Notes under the pieces: model-generated
What the model saw: the letters and a program-made list of their open reading frames with translations, nothing else
Told to the model about the DNA's origin: nothing
The model's database searches: none
Shown: positions 43,901-49,256 of the stretch, piece after piece
Layout: each line of letters begins with the position of its first letter
Numbering within the stretch: position 1 is the first letter of the stretch
Assembly: GCA_036654655.1 (NCBI GenBank)
Contig: JAVVRP010000005.1
Span: forward strand, 1 to 60,810
Origin: JAVVRP01 sp036654655
GTDB lineage: Bacteria > Bacillota > Clostridia > Christensenellales > UBA1242
DNA length: 60,810 nucleotides
Direction: 5' to 3'
Made by a program: the position numbers and the translations under genes

Positions 43901-45017
43901 CATCAACCCATTCACCCGTTTTTAATGTTTGCACTTCAAACCTTATGCCAACACGTTTTATTTTATCTTGCAAAGGTGTTCCGTCACTTGCCTTGAAATT
44001 AAGGTCTAGATTATTTTCTGCATTTCCAACTTCACCACGTTTTGCATAAAAGGTTAAAAGTTGATTAAGTGTATGAAAATGCTCCCCGCTTACATTTGCC
44101 GTGAAAGTTTGAATTGCTTTTGTTACAAATGTTAAGTTTTTAACCGCCTTTTTGCTATCACCAATTTCTTGTTTGTTTATAACCGCAGTTAGCAAATCTT
44201 CTGGACCAAGATTTTTGCTTGTAAACGATTCTTGAATTTTTGCAGTTTTAAAAACATAAGCATCAATTTGCACAGGAATATTTTCTTCTGTTTGAGCAAG
44301 CGCTACAAAAACATTTGATTGTTCAACACGCTCCACCAAAGAACTTTGCTGTGATTGCGTGCTAAAATATATTGCTTTTTTGTTGGTTATGCCATTAAAA
44401 GCGTTCATTGAGTACATATATTCACTTGCCGATGGCAAAAACTTTACATTTGCCATTATTGAATTTCCAACTGCAAACGTTGTTGATGCTGTTGATCCCT
44501 GAATATTTTCCTTAAATTCTAGTGAAATGCTTTCAACAGGAACATCAACATTAAATGTTGCTTTTATGCTTTCTATTTCTATATTGGCACACGTTGCAAC
44601 AATTTTGCTATGCCCGCCCACCGTCCAAGGCATTGGTTCTTTTAAGGTATCATTAAACACCTTAACAATTTCTATTTTAAAATCTTGACCAATATTTACT
44701 CTTGTTGGAATTATAATATTTCCATCCGAAATCTTGCCATCACCAACATGCTGAAAATTTTGATCTTCAAATGAAATTGTAATTTGAGTTTCTGTAACTT
44801 TGTTTGTTGTTGTAATTATTTTTGCCACAAATGAATTTATATCTCCATCTATGTTATATCCATTGGAAGACACGCTGTAATCATCAACAACAATGGCAAT
44901 GTTTTCTGGAATAACCTTTTTGCCAACCTCACCAACAGCAAAAAGCACACCAACGGTTGCGCCCATCACTCCTATTAAAGATGTTAATACAATTAAAAAT
45001 ATTTTAAAAAATTTCAT
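34986..45017 (-). CDS. Giant N-terminally anchored exported protein, 3343 aa
   Basis: This single uninterrupted frame of 10 kb starts MKFFKIFLIVLTSLIGVMGA, one strong hydrophobic helix (about 5-28) without a lipobox. Thousands of residues of beta-rich sequence follow, high in Ser, Thr, Asn, Val and Ile with few Trp. Several stretches resemble bacterial Ig-like (Big_2) modules, for example VAEVIGKTLSFVGSGTANIS near 920. No LPXTG motif, C-terminal helix, cell-wall-binding domain or enzyme motif is seen, so the N-terminal helix is the likely anchor or signal. AAGGCGG precedes the ATG. Adhesive or structural surface function is inference. It stands upstream of cls. Confidence 0.8.
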   Translation of the reverse strand: MKFFKIFLIVLTSLIGVMGATVGVLFAVGEVGKKVIPENIAIVVDDYSVSSNGYNIDGDINSFVAKIITTTNKVTETQITISFEDQNFQHVGDGKISDGNIIIPTRVNIGQDFKIEIVKVFNDTLKEPMPWTVGGHSKIVATCANIEIESIKATFNVDVPVESISLEFKENIQGSTASTTFAVGNSIMANVKFLPSASEYMYSMNAFNGITNKKAIYFSTQSQQSSLVERVEQSNVFVALAQTEENIPVQIDAYVFKTAKIQESFTSKNLGPEDLLTAVINKQEIGDSKKAVKNLTFVTKAIQTFTANVSGEHFHTLNQLLTFYAKRGEVGNAENNLDLNFKASDGTPLQDKIKRVGIRFEVQTLKTGEWVDVDMLAQNPIIDLVDKKETVLMNAKTFYLPTTNKLFVENSYWQFSATALGSYKMIIEYMLEKSDAELVVPQHVYNFNVIAPASNPVNWIDNSQVEITIINEINGGENSKQILPEFDLTKTLNGTLNVNIPNANYYKTIRFFVLGTGETVDKPACLCTKVEGMFIVNNSVSTDSKVDGAQNIYEIPLSHILQPTKESSGKTFKIFFATLKTDRNGDIIINSDGSYEFDKSSVDSGNNIEFINIFVGETLKSLSGNVVLAELSTGKFKGIAVTEGKDTLLEKTYLAYKDSRMDTSISQPESQNAFYVSINSNNVEQLKKSVQNGELLLKFVHTSESEILLSPLISSVWDGAESKFKCSISAIPLNYVEKSYEYSIKLIYKPIASHGAMEIVVTTYAETASKTETGNKKLEFIQIYNAFASSNNFGFKVIKESLIPSGKVAGEATPPVDKGEIYNKNSEPIIISTTVSLTDATTAITTHTTNGKSIKFLDDNKCLNIVCQDKFKEPTTYPTYFVETSDSKVIALIDVTNNVAEVIGKTLSFVGSGTANISLCYNNSQGEKITQAQFTFNVKVIPISNVEIIQENLNSTIDGKDFVHVSIYSKSASSPSYDFKKQTISLYGNKGRKINITPSSITIGTETTKIKGLLSWKFKTDEITDEIDASSLITYKLNTDLTSDVIKNSIKDMLKITETTGNITQIEILQHFASRFTINLTASIAGLGLSQDIELNIEPNIMISGGVTTAGDPNAQSFVDANNNLFTGIFDGATLDFSLSITFVKSKDNNLSVAFKSETTGFNSSSNVVAFNKKFGFSPDIKNITTKFGQMQEFNLCVASLKDNNYTIIDSPYSWNKVFRFYINSNAKGKIESTSVFYLNQPNNTNFASDFASDNNLNITKINSNISENIIDQSKITVLGQLIYTGDTISKFVNLTTADVVGNTLTATDGKVTPTAPIKAPTMYKVVLCYNGYMLKNADSSKTVEINDGISRMVYSYFDVVLCPNIIPNEDHHSHFVVYNGKQYLFLSSGDIISGGEINIPSYFTSFASGELSATYSIPAEFYDGTKINQLSGIVTGKDCFVTLTCKMGKGASEKVASRDFPILLCPIKYNFFSVKSDVINEKTNAIGLEQETESGLKDFEFTNIDGKLNLSNMLNKNFWTNNKIAKNIQYNAQGTNSIDLKNIFSKQVLSSFATFTIEAEDSLSAVDFAAVQSKIIEEKQVGKINFSDVPINKACFVVATIFGLKIIVRLNVLADVSIVPAYPYIKELTPDQSQNDGDVLNITKWPFETILMSEGILTKEINFNEAQSNLVPNKSVNGKRYKIVSIKSKAEISNGNKVNFEIDSVFLQENGVFKLIEKQNNSTYASFGTGVNSGILSVKFHEIMIRVKISLAEGSRATCYYNVFSTKNLDNFILTNERIENPVIYLNVNGPESLINNGRLENGTTLTKEFTLLQQEGVSQNVATSSLKFCLSMQNQNAQHLVKYLSVATEQTVDGTISVLQVVQNGICKLEITNKSKLPFDLQSTLVAYAPNGTSWQFPIVIGKSLTNPVVTKKTINANGIYENCITPPADATITKISLNQSLTNNCTQSGYVYEFNNNFLTLTKTYNQASKSIIKILKDGSVYCTSVLKDETDLTFVLKISILINNVNYEYNYELIVMADIGVVSGHESQDSVTIDLPPLEGGCTRTININQIFNEFHTTHTFVAEVVTGLNIASCSSLVIKAKNTQIGGTVIVKISVNSTVVFGDKITNTFKLYGYYQVQITPNIVVGINYPTATSNPGVSGEHQVAESVVSGCVINLSKANEMLSNVITGTEKLARVVVEKGGVATVKIKSSSDVDVKVNNASATSFDLISDVTLELKNTKTAGSIIFAIHIGEDEVATYVVNVYTSSASIFKVTLNNASGQQNGSSMPEKIDVALSSIFANPELSSKYFLGIESTGEEIKDKYQTANGDAVVDATGKPVLGGLSITYNEYRIDKSKLFKNIFVTTDDSIKTNEVTSLNQIWEKIYKIKFKNLPEINNLISNYYVEYYFNAKINVSTVEMVASKESRDLNEVYGITLAGKTHQQIVDATPAVNNMYTGSYSISVETALAQYDIVNNIYYKNSTNDYKYMQFYGKKEDGITLNPFAPESLNKCLLIASPQQSNSRFYKLIAQGAPGGTNLNSGVYVTYGITIKCGEFSYKQILSATIKHDYSVEIKNYESNGTFNINSIQNPYLIDSYTASDSTAHNFILGTSSPVQTVGKYSNVLITRTQGAQGNINYLSAKVLDKPIFEIVYNGPKGFEPIENLNSQGTRILTFKKPSYGTKNIVLVIEDEFGFNFKYYIRLNVEKGGTFPKIENQVQLLNVYEGDKIIFKPSTEAINPEIDDVVLNIVETNGGKIPDNGVEIECSNAKFKWSHEIDEITKSILTIKLNYLPREAPISADLIVKITLEKGGEQTTLVQNIKVNQRYYFQTKGDELKNIYVRDDVPFNIIDYVSVFDAKQEFTIGERSLSSGKSICFNPSNLKGFENYFKETDGFKFTKIGDDGFFDDAQRVPYKDFMKSKSATPNYFIPQYYLKDGFINIKKNIDNVATETLTIQLHYKDTTIKFAEGTANIIYEDEFLAKNLGVIKGLRIETFDANGTNVGIVNCKTATESGITISGTTITIPTNLSGAQKGTNMKIYVYLNAPVTIVDDQILTINTRDDGKTANDIVQTCFTSETNGTIENYNIPVKLDAYERKHISALANGIDKQVTIKNGLYKNGEKSRFYYNGLRSDSSSVGESDAELTKFGNKTDLETLKGISAALFETQDTSCLFFQKKLDSDFETNVNTQTTKTPSGKNIMYQPMDQNFIVSFLTDKTNPIDKTNIKVAQQINLNMRVTTKANWVDVSRAYNGGVCEIELPIDKIITLANWGKYFYLKDAYDNDIYENNNYQTLATYSTALIEFKIKAGKGTINSNGNLTTNADFILGTEYLEIDVFIKYGTSAKSLLIGTVNVKPIASP

Positions 45018-45157
45018 TTGTTCCGCCTTTTATTAAATTTAAATTAGCGTGACTGTTTGTTTATTTTTTGGTTGTTTACTTTAAGTTTGTTTATTTTAAT
45101 AATGGTCATTTATATATCATGCACATAAATTTAACATTGATGTATTTTATCTCATTT

Positions 45158-45187
45158 ATTATATATAATAACTCAAATTAAAGTCAA
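45158..45187 (-). promoter_or_regulatory. Promoter of the giant surface protein gene
   Basis: TTGACT (45182-45187) and TATAAT (45158-45163) with an 18-bp spacer on the minus strand, about 140 nt upstream of the start. The long AT-rich leader holds no ORF. The rest of the 45018-45263 gap shows nothing else recognisable. Confidence 0.7.
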
Positions 45188-45263
45188 TCAATTCAAGGGT
45201 GTAAGTCAAATATTTCCAAATTTCATTATTTTATTACAATTAATTAAAATTATTACTAAATAA

Positions 45264-45292
45264 TTGACAATTAAACACAATTATGGGATAAT
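45264..45292 (+). promoter_or_regulatory. Consensus promoter of the 648-aa gene
   Basis: TTGACA (45264-45269) and GATAAT (45287-45292) with a 17-bp spacer, 20 nt before the ATG. Its presence shows that in-frame codons upstream of 45312 are not translated. Confidence 0.85.
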
Positions 45293-45311
45293 ATTAAAAA
45301 CGGAGGATGAC

Positions 45312-47258
45312 ATGGCAAAAATAACATCAACCTTAAATCTTTTACCAAAAAAAATATTTGGCGAATTTGCAACAAAAAACATGCTGGAAGATGCAGAACA
45401 AATGTTAAATGATGCAGAACAAAAACAAAAAAATGCAAAACAAATGTTAAATGATGCGCAAACTGCCATTGATTCATCAAAAGAACAAATGCTAACAAAT
45501 GCAGAACAAATGTTAAAAGATGCAGAACAAATGCGAATAAATGCGAACCAAATGAAACAAAATTTAAAAGAAGCACAAATAGAAGCAGAGGACGCCACTC
45601 ATCAGTTACAAGAATTAACAATTATTAAAAAAATATTAAAAAATAAGGAGTGCAACGTTAACGTTTTAAACAGAGATGCTGAATTTGTAAAACAAGTTGC
45701 AAAAAAATATGATTTGGAAATGTCGTTTCACGCAATTTCTAATGCATCTTCCGCCGACACAAATTTTGAACAAACGCCTCCACTTACACAAAATATAACT
45801 CTTAAAGCATCTGCTGATTTTAAATTAAATGAAGAACAAAAAAACAATCTTTCAAAAAAAGTTGATTCTTACGAAGCGGGTGGAAGTTTTGTTTCATCAT
45901 TTGACGATGACAATCAACTAATATTAATTGAACTAAAACAACATGAAACAATTTTATTTAATCAACAAAAAATAAGAATTATGCAAAAACTTTTACAAAT
46001 AGGCAATCATAACGCACAAGATAACACAATTATTATGGATGATAACAGCCTTTATAAAAATCTTGCAAAAAACCTTGCAAAAAAATATAAATTTAATATA
46101 TCAATAGAAAATAGCAATGGCATTGCCACAGTTAACTTTTCAAAAACAAACAACACAAATATTTATTTAACCTCATTGGATAAACAAGAATTAACAACTG
46201 GAACAATTGATCATCAAAAAGCATTATTACCTTGGAAAAAAAATTATAGCAACAAAATTAATTTCCACTCTTTTATAAATAACAATGGAAATCTTATAAT
46301 TGCAGAAGATTTAAATACCAATAAAATTGTTTCTGGCAATGAACCTGTAAGAAAAAGCAGGCCAACTAACGAAGCCACAAAAGAAAGCGAATCAAAGGAA
46401 AGCAAGCAAAAAAACGAAGCCACAAAAGAAAGCGAATCAAAGGAAAGCAAGCAAAAAAACGAAGCCACAAAAGAAAGCGAATCAAAGGAAAGCAAGCAAA
46501 AAAACGAGGCCACAAAAGAAAGCGAATCAAAGGAAAATAAGCCAAAAGACGAGAAAAAAGGTTTGTCAATTTTTGAAAGTATTGCAATTCTTTTAAGCAT
46601 TATTATGTTTGCTGGTGCCATTTTGTTTGGTTCACCTGTATTTTTGGCAATTGCCTTTGCTGGCGCCATTGGAACATGCGTTGCAAAAACAATGAATTTT
46701 GGAAGTCTTTCTGGCATTCCTTCAAAAATAAAAAAAGTTGATAAAACAAAAAAGAAAAAAGAAAAAAATGTTGAGTTAGAAAATGGCAAAAAAGAATATC
46801 ATTCTGCAAAAAAAGAATTTTTTAAGGACAGCGCTTTTGAATTTTTAACCAAAAAAGAAAAAAAGGAATTGGTTAAATATATGGAAAACGGAGATACTGT
46901 TGACTCAGCGTTTGAAAAACTTAATATTGAATTGAATGATACAAACGGCACTTTAAAATCTAAAATGGAAGGACTGCAAAAAAAATATAAAAATTGTAAA
47001 ATATCAAGCAAAAAACAAGATGAAATAAAATATGATGCATTAAATAACGAAAATCAAGATGAAATAAAATATGAAATAAAATATGATGTATTAAATAACA
47101 AAAAACAAAATGAAATAAAATATGATGTATTAAATAACAAAGAACAAAATGAAATAAAATTTGTTGTATTAAATAACGAAAGCAAAAAACAAGATGAAAT
47201 AAAAAAGCGTAATGCAAATTTGAACAATAAACAAGATGAAAATTCTTTTATGTTTTAA
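45312..47258 (+). CDS. Coiled-coil, repeat-rich membrane protein, 648 aa
   Basis: The start is the ATG at 45312, after GGAGG and the promoter. In order, the product has five parts. First, a coiled-coil region (about 20-100) built of related MLNDAEQ/MLKDAEQM-type units. Second, a mixed domain (100-340). Third, four tandem 15-residue repeats (NEATKESESKESKQK, about 353-412). Fourth, a hydrophobic pair of helices (about 418-460). Fifth, a Lys-rich part ending in several NEIKYDVLNN repeats. There is no N-terminal signal, so both soluble halves may face the cytoplasm across a hairpin anchor. No known family. Confidence 0.75.
   Translation: MAKITSTLNLLPKKIFGEFATKNMLEDAEQMLNDAEQKQKNAKQMLNDAQTAIDSSKEQMLTNAEQMLKDAEQMRINANQMKQNLKEAQIEAEDATHQLQELTIIKKILKNKECNVNVLNRDAEFVKQVAKKYDLEMSFHAISNASSADTNFEQTPPLTQNITLKASADFKLNEEQKNNLSKKVDSYEAGGSFVSSFDDDNQLILIELKQHETILFNQQKIRIMQKLLQIGNHNAQDNTIIMDDNSLYKNLAKNLAKKYKFNISIENSNGIATVNFSKTNNTNIYLTSLDKQELTTGTIDHQKALLPWKKNYSNKINFHSFINNNGNLIIAEDLNTNKIVSGNEPVRKSRPTNEATKESESKESKQKNEATKESESKESKQKNEATKESESKESKQKNEATKESESKENKPKDEKKGLSIFESIAILLSIIMFAGAILFGSPVFLAIAFAGAIGTCVAKTMNFGSLSGIPSKIKKVDKTKKKKEKNVELENGKKEYHSAKKEFFKDSAFEFLTKKEKKELVKYMENGDTVDSAFEKLNIELNDTNGTLKSKMEGLQKKYKNCKISSKKQDEIKYDALNNENQDEIKYEIKYDVLNNKKQNEIKYDVLNNKEQNEIKFVVLNNESKKQDEIKKRNANLNNKQDENSFMF
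46368..46547 (+). repeat. Four tandem 45-bp repeats inside the 648-aa gene
   Basis: Four consecutive 45-bp units (46368, 46413, 46458, 46503) are nearly identical. The first three are the same at the DNA level and the fourth differs at a few bases near its end. Each encodes 15 residues, so copy number can change without a frameshift. Near-identity of DNA, not only protein, points to recent expansion. Confidence 0.92.
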
Positions 47259-47278
47259 TGCTAATTTTTGTAAAAGAT

Positions 47279-47307
47279 TTGCCAACAAATTTAAAATAAT
47301 GTATACT
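47279..47307 (+). promoter_or_regulatory. Promoter upstream of the TM2 gene
   Basis: TTGCCA (47279-47284) and TATACT (47302-47307) with a 17-bp spacer. It would give a leader of about 130 nt. A further TATAAT (47422-47427) nearer the gene lacks a good -35. Confidence 0.65.
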
Positions 47308-47445
47308 TTAAAAGTGGTTAAAATGTTAAACCAAAATATCAAATTTTTATTATTTTAATTTTAATTTTGTATTGGTTATAAAAACAGACTTTTAATGACA
47401 AGTATTTTAAAGTTTGTTGTGTATAATAACTTAAAAGGAGAGAAT

Positions 47446-47679
47446 ATGAGTAACATAAAAACAAATTCAACAAATTGGAACAGAGGCGGAAAAAGATTTT
47501 TGCTTGCATTAATTTGTTTCTTTTTTGGATGGCTTGGAATTGACAAATTAATTCTTGGCTCACCAAAATTATTTATTGTTAAATTGCTTTTAAACCTTGT
47601 TATTATTGGTGAAATTTGGAACATTTATGACATTATTTGCGCACTTTTGGGCAAATACAAACTTAACCCACTTAACTAA
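47446..47679 (+). CDS. TM2-domain membrane protein, 77 aa
   Basis: The start is the ATG at 47446 after AAAGGAG. The product has two helices joined by a short turn with the TM2 pattern: FLLALICFFFGWLGIDKLIL then NLVIIGEIWNIYDII, with the aspartate in the second helix typical of the family. TM2 proteins are small, widespread and of unclear function. A strong terminator follows. Confidence 0.85.
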   Translation: MSNIKTNSTNWNRGGKRFLLALICFFFGWLGIDKLILGSPKLFIVKLLLNLVIIGEIWNIYDIICALLGKYKLNPLN

Positions 47680-47700
47680 TTATATTTAACAAAATTTACA

Positions 47701-47739
47701 AAAAAAATAAACAATATAATTTTAATTGTTTATTTTTTT
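47701..47739. terminator. Bidirectional terminator between TM2 gene and tilS
   Basis: A 15-bp AT-rich stem (47701-47715 with 47725-47739) closes a 9-nt loop, with T runs on both strands, between two convergent genes. Confidence 0.85.
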
Positions 47740-47746
47740 TGCATTT

Positions 47747-49078
47747 TTATGAATTTAAAGAATAATTTATTGCAAACGCCGTGGTTGTTTCTTGATCCAA
47801 ACAAACTGAATTTGCTATTTCAACGCCTGCAATTGCAAAAATTTGATTTCCAAGTGCAAGAACAGGCAAAATACCTCGAATTCTACTTGGAATTTTTTTA
47901 TCAACAAAATAACTTTTTAGTTTTTTTGTTCCGCCACCAAACTTTTCAAAAACATCTCCGTTTTGTCTAAAACGCCATCTTGCACCTTCTGGAACTTTTT
48001 TCCAATCCAAAAACAAAGTTTTTGGTGCACTAAAATTTTTTGTGCGATGGACAGAAAGAACACCCTTATCCAAAATTAAAAAATTGCCACATTTAAAAGG
48101 TAAATCAATTTGATTTTCTACAATGCTATCGTTTGTTAATGTAACATATTCATATTCTTTATGCACAATAACATTGTTTGGAAGTGATAATTTTTTTCCG
48201 TTTTCTAGTTTTGCAATTTCTCTTATCTGCTCTATGTGCTTGCGTGTAACATCACGCTCACCTTTAATTTTTTTAAGAGCCTGAAAAATCATTCTTGTTG
48301 TAAGTGCAGTTGGATATAAAAAATATGTGACAGGAATCATAACTGTTTTACCCCTAAGCAAGCACGCATCATGTGGCACTTGTGCAGAAATAAAAGCCTC
48401 ATCATCGCCACAAGTTTTAGAAAAGTTGTACAAAGCATTAACACATCCCGGAAACCTTTGATTTAATTGTGGCAAAATTACATTTCTTAAAAAATTACGA
48501 GAAAACTCATTTTCCAGATTTGACTGGTCCATAACATAAGGAATATCGTTTTGCAAAAGATAAAGTTCTATTTCATCTTTGGACACATCCAAAATCGGGC
48601 GAACATATTTTCCATCGCGAACTGGCTTCATTCCACTTGCACCGCTAAGCCCCGCTCCACGCAAAAGATGCAATAAAACCGTTTCTGCTTGGTCTTGTTG
48701 ATGATGTGCAAGTGCAATTTTTGTTACAATCCCCTTTTCAAAAAGTTGCTCAAAAACACCATATCTTGCATCCCTTGCCGCTTCTTCCAAAGACAGGCAT
48801 TTTTCTTTTTGTAATTTTTTTACATCAACTCTAAACTTGTATGCTCTTATGCGTTTCTCTTTGCAAAAATCCATTACAAATTGAGCATCTTCACTGCTGT
48901 TGTCGCGAATTGAGTGGTCCACGTGAACACAAATTACCTCAATGCCAAACTCATTTGAAAGTTCCCTTAATTTGCATAAAAGTGCCATTGAATCGGGCCC
49001 ACCACTTGTTGCAACACCAACAATGTCCCCTTCTTCAAACATATTATTTGACAAAATAAATTGTTTAACATTTTCCAT
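47747..49078 (-). CDS. tilS: tRNA(Ile)-lysidine synthase
   Basis: TilS attaches lysine to C34 of the CAU-anticodon tRNA-Ile, so that it reads AUA; this is essential. The 443-aa product has the PP-loop SGGPDS (25-30), HVDHSIRD, and the signature HHQQDQAETVLLHLLRGAG, then the C-terminal substrate-binding part. Here it diverges from spoIIE, whereas in Bacillus both lie on one strand in the order spoIIE to tilS. AAAGG precedes the ATG and a consensus promoter stands at 49098-49126. Confidence 0.96.
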   Translation of the reverse strand: MENVKQFILSNNMFEEGDIVGVATSGGPDSMALLCKLRELSNEFGIEVICVHVDHSIRDNSSEDAQFVMDFCKEKRIRAYKFRVDVKKLQKEKCLSLEEAARDARYGVFEQLFEKGIVTKIALAHHQQDQAETVLLHLLRGAGLSGASGMKPVRDGKYVRPILDVSKDEIELYLLQNDIPYVMDQSNLENEFSRNFLRNVILPQLNQRFPGCVNALYNFSKTCGDDEAFISAQVPHDACLLRGKTVMIPVTYFLYPTALTTRMIFQALKKIKGERDVTRKHIEQIREIAKLENGKKLSLPNNVIVHKEYEYVTLTNDSIVENQIDLPFKCGNFLILDKGVLSVHRTKNFSAPKTLFLDWKKVPEGARWRFRQNGDVFEKFGGGTKKLKSYFVDKKIPSRIRGILPVLALGNQIFAIAGVEIANSVCLDQETTTAFAINYSLNS

Positions 49079-49097
49079 CTTTCCAACCTTTTTTTAC

Positions 49098-49126
49098 ATT
49101 ATACCTTAGTTCCATTTTTTTTTCAA
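49098..49126 (-). promoter_or_regulatory. Promoter of tilS
   Basis: TTGAAA (49121-49126) and TATAAT (49098-49103) with a 17-bp spacer on the minus strand, 20 nt before the tilS start. Confidence 0.8.
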
Positions 49127-49164
49127 GTGCCAATTCTCTTACTTTTCCGTTATTTTCTCATTTT

Positions 49165-49182
49165 TAAACAAAATTTTGTTTA
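49165..49182. promoter_or_regulatory. 18-bp perfect palindrome between tilS and spoIIE
   Basis: TAAACAAAATTTTGTTTA is an exact inverted repeat without a loop. It lies 75 nt upstream of spoIIE and 39 nt behind the tilS -35 box. Its right arm supplies a TTGTTT that could act as a -35 for spoIIE (TATTAT at 49201, 19-bp spacer). A dimeric regulator could bind here. No Spo0A box (TTCGACA type) was seen. Confidence 0.5.
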
Positions 49183-49256
49183 TGCACGGGCTATATTGTG
49201 TATTATTATAAGTTTATAAAATATTTTACAAAATTTATTATAAAATTGGAGATTTT

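Noticed and set aside
45271..45621. Open frames antisense to the 648-aa gene, including 46244-46789
   Set aside because: They mirror the internal repeats of the plus-strand gene, have no ribosome binding sites, and arise because the repeat unit lacks stops on both strands.
46368..46547. Tandem 45-bp repeats as a CRISPR array
   Set aside because: The units are contiguous without spacers and encode an in-frame peptide repeat, so this is a coding repeat.
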